DNA from: Salibacterium qingdaonense
GTDB lineage: Bacteria; Bacillota; Bacilli; Bacillales; Marinococcaceae
Length of the DNA stretch: 64,000 nt
NCBI RefSeq assembly: GCF_900114715.1
Contig: NZ_FOTY01000001.1
Span: 69,286-133,285, forward strand
Direction of reading: 5' to 3'
Position numbers and translations under genes: made by a program. The notes under the pieces were generated by a model. It searched no databases and was not told where the DNA came from. It saw nothing but the letters and a program-made list of their open reading frames with translations. Within the stretch, counting starts at the first letter, position 1. Each line of letters begins with the position of its first letter. Below are positions 1 through 9,151 of the stretch, piece after piece.

Positions 1-13
1 CTGTATAAGATAG

Positions 14-53
14 AAAAATGCCGAACGATTTTAAAAAATCGTTCGGCATTTTT
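14..53. terminator. Bidirectional intrinsic terminator
   Basis: A perfect 19-bp inverted repeat (14-32 and 35-53) with a 2-nt loop. The GC-rich core is GCCGAACGAT, with A and T runs at the outer ends. It probably ends a gene lying left of the window and could also serve minus-strand transcripts. Confidence 0.85.
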
Positions 54-58
54 CGTTG

Positions 59-317
59 CTGAGACAAACCGCTGCGCCAAAATGCTTCGCTTTTACTCCA
101 GAGCACAAGGGCGACATCGATTCGCCGGGGCTCATCGTGTCTTCTTTGCCGCGGGCACGGCTCAAGCCTCCTCGGAAGAAAATCGCTTCCTGCGGGGTCT
201 TGAGACTCGTGCTGTTCTGAGCAGGAGTCGAAGCATTTTGGCTCCGCTACCATTCGACTGTTGAGCAATGATGCAAAACATTCGTGTTGTCCTCCACCTA
301 TTTTACTTTTGTCTCAG
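59..317. repeat. Intergenic element bounded by 10-bp inverted repeat
   Basis: CTGAGACAAA at 59-68 is repeated as its exact reverse complement TTTGTCTCAG at 308-317, enclosing about 240 bp with no convincing gene. A 60-codon reading frame inside (82-264) is rich in Arg, Ala and Ser, has no ribosome binding site, and looks like chance. The interior has short stem-forming GC-rich pieces (TTCCTGCGGGG, GAGCAGGAGTCG) of a kind I associate with dispersed Bacillaceae intergenic repeats. No transposase is present. That it is a MITE-like or structured-RNA repeat is inference. Confidence 0.5.
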
Positions 318-393
318 ACTCTTTATTTTTTGAAAGGAAAGAGGAAACAGTTTACCGGACACTGAGGGTTGTTCTTGAACGTGGAGTGTCCAC

Positions 394-2931
394 TTAGAGC
401 TGGTTTTTCCATGAGCGGATGACCATGATGGCCTGCTTTTTCAAGTCCTCTGCGGCTTCTTCGCTGATATGGTTTTCGTGATTGGGCATCATCAGCTGCG
501 AAGTAAATGTATACATGAAATGACGCGCCTGATCGATATTGTCTTTCTCGGCGTGATGCTTTGCCTGGCGCAGCCGGTTCTCTAATTTCTGCTGCATAGG
601 TTTGTTGATTTTACCTTCTTTAATGTAATTCTTTAACGTGGCCTCGAGCTGTCCGAGTGGATTGTCCGGCTGGATGACCGGAACCGGAACATCGCCCCAG
701 TTCATGTCCGAACCGAAATAGAAACTGGGATAAGCCGGCTGGTTATATGCTGAATTCTGCCAGGATATTCCGGTACGGTACTGTGGATCGTGCATCAGCG
801 TATAAAGCTTGTGGTCTGTTACCTCCGTGTTCATATACATTCGGATAGCAGAACTGTCCGTAGTGCGGACCAGCATTTCTTCACGCCAGTCTCCGAATAC
901 ATCAGCCACAAGACCCGGATTTCCCTTCGTATAGTTATTTGTTCTCGTTCCCTCGGCGGTAAGAACTGTGCCTTCCTGCCAGTCGTTAATGACCGGCGTT
1001 TCGTCAATGGCACCGTCTATGATTTGAGTCGTCATATCAGCGGACCATTTGATGTTCATGTTCGTTCCGGGCATATCCTCGCTGATACGTTCTCCATCTG
1101 CGGTCCATAAACCTTCCGCCCATGTTTCCAATCCTTCGTATTCAGGATGGATATCTCCGATCATGCCGCGGCCGGTGTCCTCTCCGGTATATTCCCCGTA
1201 GATAACCTCTCCGTTTTCTGCCTCCCGCAGCGCATAGCCGTACGGGGCGTTCGCGCCGGGTTCATGAACCGTGAAAATCTCAAGCCCTTCCCGGTTCGGA
1301 TCGATGTCAGCAACATGCATCGCATCTCCGTGACCGAGACGGGCATCAGCTCCCGGGTCTGCGCTTCCTTCGGGTAAGGTATCAAACGAACTATAAAGCA
1401 GGGAGCCGTCATGGTCAATGGTCGCGGAACCGTAAATGATTTCGTGCTTTCCATCTTCATCTACGTCGGCCGTGCTGAAGGAATGATTGCCCTGTGTGGT
1501 GATAGAGCTGAATTCTTCATTTGTTCCCGGTGTGCCGTGCGGACCGGCGTTAAATGGATTATCCATCGGAGTCCAGCCGCTGTCTACGTACCAATGTTCT
1601 TGTAATTCCTCCCCGTTCCAGCTGTAGGAAACGAGAGAGGTTCTCGTGTAATAACCGCGGGCAAATACGGCATACGGCCTTTTGCCATCAAGATAGGCTG
1701 TTCCTGCCAGAAATCGATCTACCCGATTTCCGGGCTCGATACGGCTCATGGCATAGTCGCCCCACATCAGTCCGTCATCGTGACGAGCAGGCTTATAATC
1801 AATTGTTTCCAGTTCTTCACCGGTTTCTCCGTTGAATACAGTTAGGTATTCCGGTCCTTCCAGGATAAATCCTTCAAGTTCTCTCAAATTGTTCCGGTCA
1901 CTGCGTGACGGCGCGTATTCGTCCATAAAGTAATCGGCCAGACTTTTGGCATCTTCTCTGGATAATGGATATTCATACCGTGGTTCAATGCCGAAACTTT
2001 CTTCCAGCGTCTCCGGCCACCTGCCATTTACAACTTCTTCGTGCTCATGCCACCCCATAAACATCTCAACGATGTGATTATAGTAATCTTCACTGCTCAT
2101 CCGGTAATCGTCAGAATGGCTGTAACCCGCTTCTTTATCTTCTTTTGGCATCGTGATATATTCCTCTGACTCCACTTCTTCGTTATCATCATAATGTATC
2201 ACTTTTGTTCCGGGAGCGGTTTTGAACATAAGTTCCGCCTTGCCGCTGTTGTCAAAATCACTCACTAGAAACTGAGTGTAGTGGGCGCCCGAACGGACGT
2301 TTTTGCCCAGGTCAATTCTGTAGAGCAGTTCTCCGTCATAGGTGTACGTATCAATGTACGTGTTTCCGGTGTATCCATTCTGGGAGACATCCTTGGAGTT
2401 ATCCGGGTCCCATTTCACGACGTATTCATACCGGCCGTCGCCGGTTACATCACCGACACTCATATCGTTGGCGTGATAGGAGTACGTTTGGCCGGCTGGT
2501 GTTACTCCCTCATCGGGCTTCTGGAGCGGCAGTTCATAATAGTTTTCCGCCCAGGGTGTTACTGTTTTACTTGTGGATTTCACGGAACCGTCTGTCACGG
2601 ATTTAACAACGTATTCGTCATCGACATCTCCATCTTCATCCAGATAGTTGGTGCTGTTTTCTACTTCTGCAATCTTTTCTCCATTTCGGAAAACATGAAA
2701 ATCGGCACCTGTCATTCCGGTGTCCGAGTGTCCGGTGACTTCTCCTGCAAGAAGACGCCAGCCCAGAAAGACACCATTATCAACATTTACGGCTTTCAGT
2801 CCACGGTCGAGATCTTCTAATTGTACCGGTGCCTGTGCAGCGTCTGAAGCGGTGGAAGCAGCGGCCGGTACGTGTGGCACCGTCCAGGCACAAATTAAAG
2901 CAGCAGTTAACATGATGGAAAACTTTTTCAT
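394..2931 (-). CDS. Secreted rhamnogalacturonan lyase, PL11 family (YesW/YesX-like)
   Basis: An 845-residue exported protein that would cleave the rhamnogalacturonan I backbone of pectin by beta-elimination outside the cell. The N-terminus is a Sec signal peptide (MKKFSIMLTAALICAW, then an Ala-rich cleavage region near residue 25). The body matches the PL11 beta-propeller: an N-terminal fibronectin-like piece with GVFLGWRLL, then calcium-type DxDxDG loops such as DVTGDGRYE, DFDNSGKAE and DVDEDGKHE, and a C-terminal core with NWGDVPVP. It is longer than the roughly 620-residue Bacillus enzymes. There is an acidic insert around residues 250-340, and an 85-residue helical tail after the core resembles small bundle domains that attach or present surface enzymes. 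A GGGAGGG ribosome site precedes the start. Specificity for rhamnogalacturonan is by family; endo versus exo action cannot be read. Confidence 0.88.
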   Translation of the reverse strand: MKKFSIMLTAALICAWTVPHVPAAASTASDAAQAPVQLEDLDRGLKAVNVDNGVFLGWRLLAGEVTGHSDTGMTGADFHVFRNGEKIAEVENSTNYLDEDGDVDDEYVVKSVTDGSVKSTSKTVTPWAENYYELPLQKPDEGVTPAGQTYSYHANDMSVGDVTGDGRYEYVVKWDPDNSKDVSQNGYTGNTYIDTYTYDGELLYRIDLGKNVRSGAHYTQFLVSDFDNSGKAELMFKTAPGTKVIHYDDNEEVESEEYITMPKEDKEAGYSHSDDYRMSSEDYYNHIVEMFMGWHEHEEVVNGRWPETLEESFGIEPRYEYPLSREDAKSLADYFMDEYAPSRSDRNNLRELEGFILEGPEYLTVFNGETGEELETIDYKPARHDDGLMWGDYAMSRIEPGNRVDRFLAGTAYLDGKRPYAVFARGYYTRTSLVSYSWNGEELQEHWYVDSGWTPMDNPFNAGPHGTPGTNEEFSSITTQGNHSFSTADVDEDGKHEIIYGSATIDHDGSLLYSSFDTLPEGSADPGADARLGHGDAMHVADIDPNREGLEIFTVHEPGANAPYGYALREAENGEVIYGEYTGEDTGRGMIGDIHPEYEGLETWAEGLWTADGERISEDMPGTNMNIKWSADMTTQIIDGAIDETPVINDWQEGTVLTAEGTRTNNYTKGNPGLVADVFGDWREEMLVRTTDSSAIRMYMNTEVTDHKLYTLMHDPQYRTGISWQNSAYNQPAYPSFYFGSDMNWGDVPVPVIQPDNPLGQLEATLKNYIKEGKINKPMQQKLENRLRQAKHHAEKDNIDQARHFMYTFTSQLMMPNHENHISEEAAEDLKKQAIMVIRSWKNQL

Positions 2932-2954
2932 GATAATTCTGTCCCTCCCTTATT

Positions 2955-2968
2955 AGTAAGCGCTTACA
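2955..2968 (-). promoter_or_regulatory. cre-like catabolite operator upstream of PL11 lyase
   Basis: On the minus strand TGTAAGCGCTTACT matches the CcpA consensus TGWAANCGNTNWCA at 13 of 14 positions and contains the perfect palindrome GTAAGCGCTTAC. It lies about 24 bp before the lyase start, so CcpA (or a LacI-type pectin regulator with a similar operator) should repress the lyase. Confidence 0.75.
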
Positions 2969-3217
2969 AAATTAAACACAACTTAATCGTACAATAAATG
3001 ACCAGCAAAAATAATATTGTAAATGTTAAATACCTTTTGAAAATCAACAATCTGTAAAAGGAAAAACAAGGGCGTGTGTCTAAAGTTGTGGATAGGTGGG
3101 GGTGGAGAAGAATGACAGGTGTTTTCGTTGTATATGGATGAGTCTATGTGGGTCATTTGTATGATATACTTTAATAGAATCAAAACGGATAAACTCCGTA
3201 TATGGGGCGGTTACAAA

Positions 3218-5284
3218 ATGAAAACGATAATGTACACGCTTTTTCTTATACTGGCTGCGGGGCTTGCTGGGTGCGGGAACCCTGTGGTTGATGATTCAGC
3301 CGCTTCAAACGGGGTTCTGACTCTTCCGGAAGACGAACAGGAGGAAGCGGTATATACACTGGACGGGGAGTGGAAGTTTTACTGGCAGCGCTTAATGTTA
3401 CCTTCCGAGGTATCCGGAAGCGGGGCGGATCCTCTGTATGTCCAGACTCCTTCTGGTTGGTCTGATACCCAGACAGAAAGCGGCCCGCTTCCTAATAAAG
3501 GATATGGGACCTATCATCTTGAGATAGAGCTTCCAGAACTCCTGACTGATGATACAGCCGGTATATACATACCTGAGATTGCGACCGCTTATACGTTGTG
3601 GGTGGATCAAAAGGTTGTAGCTGAAAATGGGACACCCGGTGTGAGCCGAAGCAGTACGCGGCCTGATCATCATCCACAGGCCGCGTATTTTAAACCGGAG
3701 TCGGATACAATCGACCTTGTACTGCATGTATCAGAGTTTCACCAGCGTAAGTCCGGATGGTGGGATTCCTTTTATATTGGTTCGGCAGAAAATATTCAAA
3801 GCATGAGGGACCAAAATACCACCCGTGAGGTGTTTCTCGTAGTCAGTCTGCTTGTCATGGGGCTGTATCATCTTGGTATCTTCGTGCTCCGTCCGAGCGA
3901 TACCGCCCCTCTCTTTTTCGGCGGACTCTGTTTGGCTGTGGCGGCACGGACTCTGCTCCTTGGGGAAGTGTTGTTTCTTCGTTTTTTCTCCGGTATTCCC
4001 TGGGAATGGACGTTGAAATTCGAATACTGGGCTCCTTGTCTGGGCATTGTTTGTGCTATTTTATTCATTTATACACAGTATCACCGCGATATGAACATTT
4101 GGATACGAAATTCGTTTTTGACTCTGTTCTCGTTGATGGCTTTTATCATTCTTGTAACACCGGCCCGGATTTTCACAGAAGGCATGATATTCCTTCAAAG
4201 CACAGCGGTTTTGGCCCTTGTCTACATTAATATCGTATTGTGGACTGCGCTTTGCCGTGGACGGCGGGGATCCCGCGCTCATGCCGGCGCAATGCTCATT
4301 CTGCTTGCTTTTGTTGTGAACGATGTTCTGCATTACAACCACATCATCAATACTGGAGAAACCGTTTCAATCGGGGTGTTTTCTTACCTGTTTGCCCAGT
4401 CCTTCATTATGGCAAGCCGTTTTACTAATGCTCTCACCCATTCCCGTCAGCTTTCCGACAGGTTGGAAAAGGCCAACCAAACCCTGGAGGAAAAAGTGGA
4501 ACTTAGGACTCGGAAACTGACAGAAACAAATCAGGAGCTTGAAAAGGCGAATCAGAGGTTGGAGCGCATGTACCGTGCCAGGCAGGAGCTGATGTCCAAT
4601 ATTTCCCATGAGCTTGGCACGCCGATGACGTCTATTCAAGGTTATATCAAGGGAATGCTTGACGGCGTGATCGACCGGGGGGATCCGGCGTATCTTCAAC
4701 TCGTTTACAACAAGACGCTGCTTCTTCAAAAGATAACCGATGACCTGAGAGAACTGGCCAAACTCGAGTCCGGCGGCATCACGTACACGTTTGAAGAACG
4801 AAATATGAGGGACTATGTGGAAACAATATATTTCGTTTATAAAGAAGAAATAGAAAGAAAGGGTATTTTATTTACATGGGAGGATCACCTTCCGCCTGAA
4901 AGGAACGGTGTCGTTTCCATAGACCCAATCCGCATGGAGCAGGTGCTTTCCAATCTGCTGCTGAATGCAAAGAAGTTCACCCCTTCCGGAGGTACTGTCA
5001 CTCTTATCGTGCAGGAACAAGAAGACCGCCATTCTATTATGACGGGCGTCAGGGATGATGGCCCGGGAATCGAAGGAGAAGAGCTGCCTAATGTATTCAA
5101 GCGTTTTTTCAAAGGCGGGGCCAATGTGGTGAAATCAGAAGAAGGTGTGGGCCTTGGTCTTGCCATTTCCGCTGAAATTGTGCGGTCCCACGGAGGAGAA
5201 GTCGGGGTGGAGAGCAGGAAAGGAGAAGGAAGCCTGTTTTATTTCTCACTGCCTGTTTTTCCTGTCAATAAGAATGATTCTTGA
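3218..5284 (+). CDS. 7TMR-DISM sensor histidine kinase with lipoprotein signal
   Basis: A 688-residue membrane histidine kinase. The chosen start (ATG 3218, after GGGGCGG) gives a lipoprotein signal with lipobox LAGC at residues 16-19. Residues about 20-225 are an extracellular sugar-binding-like sensor of the 7TMR-DISM type, followed by seven hydrophobic segments (about 240-430), a coiled coil (about 440-490), and the kinase core. The H-box is NISHELGTPM with phosphoacceptor His464, the N-box QVLSNLLLNAKKFTP, and the G-boxes DDGPGIEG and GVGLGLAI. All catalytic motifs are intact. HELGTP, instead of the usual HELRTP, is a minor oddity. No response regulator gene adjoins it. The divergent pectin lyase suggests, but does not prove, a role in sensing plant polysaccharide breakdown products. 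Confidence 0.85.
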   Translation: MKTIMYTLFLILAAGLAGCGNPVVDDSAASNGVLTLPEDEQEEAVYTLDGEWKFYWQRLMLPSEVSGSGADPLYVQTPSGWSDTQTESGPLPNKGYGTYHLEIELPELLTDDTAGIYIPEIATAYTLWVDQKVVAENGTPGVSRSSTRPDHHPQAAYFKPESDTIDLVLHVSEFHQRKSGWWDSFYIGSAENIQSMRDQNTTREVFLVVSLLVMGLYHLGIFVLRPSDTAPLFFGGLCLAVAARTLLLGEVLFLRFFSGIPWEWTLKFEYWAPCLGIVCAILFIYTQYHRDMNIWIRNSFLTLFSLMAFIILVTPARIFTEGMIFLQSTAVLALVYINIVLWTALCRGRRGSRAHAGAMLILLAFVVNDVLHYNHIINTGETVSIGVFSYLFAQSFIMASRFTNALTHSRQLSDRLEKANQTLEEKVELRTRKLTETNQELEKANQRLERMYRARQELMSNISHELGTPMTSIQGYIKGMLDGVIDRGDPAYLQLVYNKTLLLQKITDDLRELAKLESGGITYTFEERNMRDYVETIYFVYKEEIERKGILFTWEDHLPPERNGVVSIDPIRMEQVLSNLLLNAKKFTPSGGTVTLIVQEQEDRHSIMTGVRDDGPGIEGEELPNVFKRFFKGGANVVKSEEGVGLGLAISAEIVRSHGGEVGVESRKGEGSLFYFSLPVFPVNKNDS

Positions 5285-5345
5285 TTGACACTTTCGCCTG
5301 CATCCCTTATCTTTACGCGTAAACACCTTTAGAAAGGAACAGATC

Positions 5346-5879
5346 ATGACACTATATTCCGGCTGGGATCTAACATTAATAGGCATCCTTTCTATCATTC
5401 TATTTGCAGCCTGGCAGCAGGAGAGAGAAGACCATATAGAAGAGATGGCGGCCCGGTCCAGCCTGCATCCCGAAGTGGAGAAAATGAAGCAGGAATTTGT
5501 GGAACAGACGGCAGAGCAGGGAATAGATGTTGTGATTACGCAAGGATACCGTTCCAAAGAGCAGCAAAATGACCTGTATGCCCAGGGACGCAGTGAAGAA
5601 GGTAGTATTGTCACCTATGCCCGGGGCGGTGAGTCTTACCACAATTACGGATTGGCTGTTGATTTCGCCTTGAGAAAGAATAACGGGGACGTGACATGGA
5701 ATACAACATATGACGGAAATGACAACGGCGAAGCGGACTGGCAGGAAGCAGGAGATATCGCAAAGCGTATCGGATTCGAGTGGGGAGGCGACTGGCAGCA
5801 GTTTCAGGACTTTTCCCACCTGCAGTGGAATCCGGGAGTGAGCGTGGAAGCATTGAAGGATGAATCGCAGAATAAATAA
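5346..5879 (+). CDS. M15 family peptidoglycan peptidase (VanY/CwlK-like), membrane anchored
   Basis: A 177-residue protein with an N-terminal transmembrane anchor (LTLIGILSIILFAAW, residues about 9-23) followed by an M15-type zinc peptidase domain. The metal and active-site motifs are present: GYRSKEQQNDLYAQGR, SYHNYGLAVDF (ligands His and Asp) and DFSHLQW (last His ligand). Such enzymes cut D-Ala-D-Ala or L-Ala-D-Glu bonds in peptidoglycan on the outside of the membrane. The EWGGDW stretch near the third ligand is typical of the CwlK/phage endolysin branch, so L-alanyl-D-glutamate endopeptidase is as likely as D,D-carboxypeptidase. It follows the kinase by 61 bp with ribosome site GAAAGGAAC, so co-transcription is possible. 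Confidence 0.8.
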   Translation: MTLYSGWDLTLIGILSIILFAAWQQEREDHIEEMAARSSLHPEVEKMKQEFVEQTAEQGIDVVITQGYRSKEQQNDLYAQGRSEEGSIVTYARGGESYHNYGLAVDFALRKNNGDVTWNTTYDGNDNGEADWQEAGDIAKRIGFEWGGDWQQFQDFSHLQWNPGVSVEALKDESQNK

Positions 5880-5888
5880 AAAAAGAAG

Positions 5889-5928
5889 CCCCTTTCGGCG
5901 TTTATAGCTGAAAAGGGTTTTTTTTTTT
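5889..5928 (+). terminator. Rho-independent terminator after M15 peptidase
   Basis: CCCTTT pairs with AAAGGG around an interrupted stem, followed by a run of 11 T. It lies just after the peptidase stop. Confidence 0.7.
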
Positions 5929-5973
5929 GACAACAGAAAGTCAGGCACAAAGAAGGAATAAAAGGGGAGGACG

Positions 5974-6999
5974 TTGAAGAGTACAGCATGGAGAGGAATG
6001 CTGATGAATTATAAAATAGACCAATACTTTCAAAACGTGTATCAAGAAGCTGCAGAAAACCGGAAGCCGCAGTCTGTCAGCAAAGCTGATCTATCTTCGA
6101 TGCTTGGTGATTTCCAGGAAAAGAAGTCGAGCCGTCCGCCTGAGATACTGGAAACGAAAGAGTTGTCCGCGTACCGGCGGGAACGGTATGTATTCCATTA
6201 CACAGACGACCGGCCGGGTCCGGTGTATGTCCTGACCCCTGACAACGGGGCAAAGCGGCATCCGGCTGTCCTGGCTCTCCACGGGCACGGGTACGGCAGC
6301 CGTGAGATTGCCGGTTTGACAGAAAGCGGGGAAGAGGATGAAGAAGGAAGCGGTATTCACCGCCATTTTGCGGCGCTGCTTGCCTCCAGGGGTTTTAAAG
6401 TATTTGCGCCGGAAATCATCGGCTTTGGAGACCGCAGACTCGACGAAGATAAGCGCCGCAGCCGTCCTAAATCCTGTTACAAAATGGGCGCTCAGCTTCT
6501 GTCTGTGGGAAAAACACTGGCTGGTCTCCGCGTACAGGAAGCAAGGCTTCTTCTTGATGATATGGCTGCCTTTCCCGACGTGAACGAGAATGGCCCCGGT
6601 ATCATGGGGTTCTCGGGGGGCGGACTGATTGCAGCTTACACGGCTGCCCTGGATGAGCGGATCCAGGCGGCCGTGCTTTCCGGATTTGTAAATACATATC
6701 AGGAAAGTCTGTGGCCGGTGGAACACTGTCTCGATAATTACGTACCCGGTCTGTTAAGCGGTGCAGAGCTACCGGCCTATATCGGCTTAACGGCGCCGCG
6801 TCCGTTATTTATTGAATCCGGAAGCAGAGATCCCCTTTTTCCTCTTGAAGGGGCCCGGAAAGCAGTGGAGGTGCTCGGGGATATTTATGAGAATCAGAGG
6901 GCAGCCGGACAACTGGAATGGGAACCGTTTGATGGAGCCCATGAGGTCAGAGCAGGCCGCTGTGTGTCGTGGCTGCATGAACACCTTTCATTCCAATGA
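5974..6999 (+). CDS. Alpha/beta hydrolase (YtaP-like esterase/hydrolase)
   Basis: A cytoplasmic 341-residue alpha/beta hydrolase with no signal peptide. The catalytic triad is visible: nucleophile elbow GFSGGG (Ser), acid GSRDPLFP (Asp) and base DGAHEV (His). The oxyanion-hole region is ALHGHGYGS. It resembles the Bacillus YtaP/dienelactone-hydrolase-like group often found near plant cell-wall polysaccharide genes; some members remove acetyl groups from sugars, but the substrate here is unknown. The start is uncertain: TTG 5974 has GGGGAGG just upstream, while ATG 6004 (protein starting MNYKIDQYF) also has GGAGAGG at a good distance. The next gene begins 39 bp later, suggesting an operon with the YesL-like protein. 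Confidence 0.75.
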   Translation: MKSTAWRGMLMNYKIDQYFQNVYQEAAENRKPQSVSKADLSSMLGDFQEKKSSRPPEILETKELSAYRRERYVFHYTDDRPGPVYVLTPDNGAKRHPAVLALHGHGYGSREIAGLTESGEEDEEGSGIHRHFAALLASRGFKVFAPEIIGFGDRRLDEDKRRSRPKSCYKMGAQLLSVGKTLAGLRVQEARLLLDDMAAFPDVNENGPGIMGFSGGGLIAAYTAALDERIQAAVLSGFVNTYQESLWPVEHCLDNYVPGLLSGAELPAYIGLTAPRPLFIESGSRDPLFPLEGARKAVEVLGDIYENQRAAGQLEWEPFDGAHEVRAGRCVSWLHEHLSFQ

Positions 7000-7038
7000 C
7001 AGCAATGAATGATCCAACAGCAGGAAGGAGGAGGAAAG

Positions 7039-7683
7039 ATGAATAGGAAAAAGGCAGGTTCTGTGTTTCATACGACGCTGAACTGGATTACCAGACTCGC
7101 TTACGTCAATGTCCTCTGGGTTTTGTTTAGTCTTGCAGGGCTTCTTATAGCGGGACTGTTTCCAGCGACTGCTGGGATGTTTGCAGTCGTGCGGAAATGG
7201 CTGACCCAAGATGAGGAAATTGCCGTCCTTCCAACGTTTTGGCAGTCTGTGCGAAGCGAATTTTTACGATCCAATGCAATCGGTTACATCGCGCTCGTCC
7301 CGGCATATGTATTTTACGTCGACTTTCAGTTTTTTTCATCCATGGATGGGATACTGTCCTTTGTATTGATAACCGTGTCCGGGAGTCTGTTTTTACTGTA
7401 CGTCATCACTGTACTGTTTTTGTTTCCGGCCCTTGTGCACTACCGCATGTGCATGATGGAGTATTTCAAACAGGCGTTTTTTATTGGTGCCGGATCTCCG
7501 CTTGGTGTCATTTTCTCGGCTGCCGCATGTGTCATAACGGCGCTTCTTACAGCCTGGTTTTCAGGACTTTTATTCTTTTTTGCCGGAAGTGTGCCGGCAT
7601 ATGTTATCATGTGGAGCACGTTACGAACCATCCGGATCATGGAAGATAAACATATGGCAGGAGGGGAGGAGACCGAAACGTAA
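7039..7683 (+). CDS. DUF624 (YesL family) membrane protein
   Basis: A 214-residue integral membrane protein with about five hydrophobic segments, starting MNRKKAGSVFHTTLNW after an excellent GGAGGAGG site. The FHTTLNWITRLAYVNVLWVLFSL opening region and internal PA(T/S)-rich helices fit the YesL/YteU family (DUF624). In Bacillus subtilis those genes sit in rhamnogalacturonan and oligosaccharide utilisation clusters beside ABC sugar importers; their biochemical role is unknown. Its presence a few kb from a PL11 lyase agrees with a pectin-related neighbourhood, although no ABC importer is in view. It sits directly downstream of the alpha/beta hydrolase. Confidence 0.8.
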   Translation: MNRKKAGSVFHTTLNWITRLAYVNVLWVLFSLAGLLIAGLFPATAGMFAVVRKWLTQDEEIAVLPTFWQSVRSEFLRSNAIGYIALVPAYVFYVDFQFFSSMDGILSFVLITVSGSLFLLYVITVLFLFPALVHYRMCMMEYFKQAFFIGAGSPLGVIFSAAACVITALLTAWFSGLLFFFAGSVPAYVIMWSTLRTIRIMEDKHMAGGEETET

Positions 7684-7757
7684 TAGTGGAAGAATGATGA
7701 ACAGACCGGCACCATATGGTAGGGATATGCTATAATTACGTGAAGGGTGGAAATGAA

Positions 7758-8582
7758 ATGAAGGACGTAACGTTAAATAATGGTGTAGTGATGCCGCAGC
7801 TTGGTTTTGGCGTGTGGAAAGTTCCGGAAGACGAAGCCGTACCTGCTGTCAAAAAAGCGCTCGAAACCGGATACCGCTCCATTGATACGGCCGCTTTTTA
7901 CAATAATGAGCAAGGTGTCGGCCGGGCACTGAAGGAAAGCAGTATCCCCCGGGATGAACTTTTTATCACAACGAAAGTATGGAACGGGGATCAGGGCTAT
8001 AACAGGACACTCGAAGCATTTGAAAGAAGCCTCGATAACCTGGGCCTTGATTATCTGGACTTATATTTGATCCACTGGCCGACGCCTGCTTATGATGATT
8101 ACGTAGATACGTTCAAAGCGATGGAGAAACTTTACAACGACGGGCGTATTAAAGCTATCGGCGTCTGCAACTTTGAAGAAGAACATCTGCAGCGCCTATT
8201 GAATGAATGTGACATAAAGCCGGCTGTGAATCAGGTGGAATGTCATCCTTACTTTGCCCAGACAAAAATGAAGAAATACTGCCATAAACACGACATTTAT
8301 CTGGAAGCATGGAGCCCCTTGATGCATGGTAAAGCGGTGCTTGAGGATGAGGTGGTCCAGGAGCTTGCGGCAGAGCATGACAAAACACCGGCGCAGATCG
8401 TCATCCGCTGGCATCTTCAGAATGATTCTATCGTTATTCCAAAATCCGTGACGCCTTCCCGCATCGAGGAAAACTATCACGTGTTTGATTTTGAATTAAG
8501 TGAAAACGATATGAAAAAGATCGATAAGTTGGACTGCGGCGATCGTCAGGGAGCGGTTCCGGGAGAAATGAATAAAAGATAA
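7758..8582 (+). CDS. Aldo/keto reductase (YvgN/glyoxal-reductase-like)
   Basis: A 274-residue NADPH-dependent (beta/alpha)8 reductase. The start at ATG 7758 is supported by AGGGTGG. The catalytic tetrad is present: Asp in SIDTAAFYNN, Tyr in the same stretch, Lys in TTKVWN and His in LIHWP. The nucleotide-binding signature IPKSVTPSRIEEN is near the C-terminus. The length and the sequence DVTLNNGVVMPQLGFGVWKV are typical of the Bacillus YvgN/YtbE group, which reduces methylglyoxal and other aldehydes in the cytoplasm. It is probably monocistronic. Confidence 0.9.
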   Translation: MKDVTLNNGVVMPQLGFGVWKVPEDEAVPAVKKALETGYRSIDTAAFYNNEQGVGRALKESSIPRDELFITTKVWNGDQGYNRTLEAFERSLDNLGLDYLDLYLIHWPTPAYDDYVDTFKAMEKLYNDGRIKAIGVCNFEEEHLQRLLNECDIKPAVNQVECHPYFAQTKMKKYCHKHDIYLEAWSPLMHGKAVLEDEVVQELAAEHDKTPAQIVIRWHLQNDSIVIPKSVTPSRIEENYHVFDFELSENDMKKIDKLDCGDRQGAVPGEMNKR

Positions 8583-8666
8583 ATAAAAAATTATTCCCGG
8601 GCAGCAGGTATATTTCCGTCATGTATTGAAAGAATAATAGAAGCAGAAAAACAAGGAGGTACCATA

Positions 8667-8942
8667 ATGAATAAAACAGACCTTATTAATGACGTAGCAG
8701 AGAGAGCAGAATTAAGCAAGAAAGACAGTGAAGCCGCGGTGAATGCTACACTGGAAACCATTGAAAGTTCGTTGAAGACCGGCGATAAAGTCCAGCTCAT
8801 CGGATTCGGCAATTTTGAAATCCGTGAACGCGCGGAACGCGAAGGCCGTAATCCGCAGACCGGCGAAACGATGAAAATACCTGCAAGCAAAGTGCCTGCT
8901 TTTAAACCAGGAAAAGGCTTGAAAGAAGCAATCAACGAATAA
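8667..8942 (+). CDS. hbs: DNA-binding protein HU
   Basis: A 91-residue histone-like protein that bends and compacts DNA as a dimer. The start [19 protein letters not shown], the core [18 protein letters not shown] and the ending [14 protein letters not shown] are diagnostic for HU. The beta-arm keeps RNPQTGE and the DNA-intercalating Pro. AAGGAGG precedes the start at a good distance, and a strong terminator follows, so it is monocistronic. It is somewhat more acidic than mesophilic HU, fitting a salt-adapted proteome. A second hbs copy elsewhere cannot be excluded. Confidence 0.95.
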   Translation: MNKTDLINDVAERAELSKKDSEAAVNATLETIESSLKTGDKVQLIGFGNFEIRERAEREGRNPQTGETMKIPASKVPAFKPGKGLKEAINE

Positions 8943-8945
8943 CAT

Positions 8946-8980
8946 AAAGCTGTTTTCCCCTTCGGGGGGAGCAGCTTTTT
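8946..8980 (+). terminator. Terminator after hbs
   Basis: AAAGCTG and CAGCTTT flank a CCCC/GGGG inner stem with a TTC loop, followed by TTTTT. Confidence 0.85.
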
Positions 8981-9129
8981 CTATTATACATACCATTTTG
9001 ATTATCAATGATGAGAGGTAATTGATGACAACTCCCTCCCTTTCCCCGTACAGCACCGGATGATTTTTCGAGGCTGAATAAAAGGTTCAGCTCCGAATAG
9101 AAAAGGTGGAAGAATTTCCAGATCACTAT

Positions 9130-9144
9130 TTAAAATTATTATAA
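9130..9144. promoter_or_regulatory. PerR box upstream of katA
   Basis: TTAAAATTATTATAA matches the PerR/Fur-family consensus TTATAATNATTATAA at all defined positions except the fourth. It lies just upstream of the katA promoter, so peroxide-responsive repression by PerR is expected. Confidence 0.75.
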
Positions 9145-9151
9145 TCTAGTA

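Noticed and set aside
82-264. Sixty-codon frame in the left intergenic element
   Set aside because: It has no ribosome site, improbable composition, and lies inside an inverted-repeat-bounded noncoding block.
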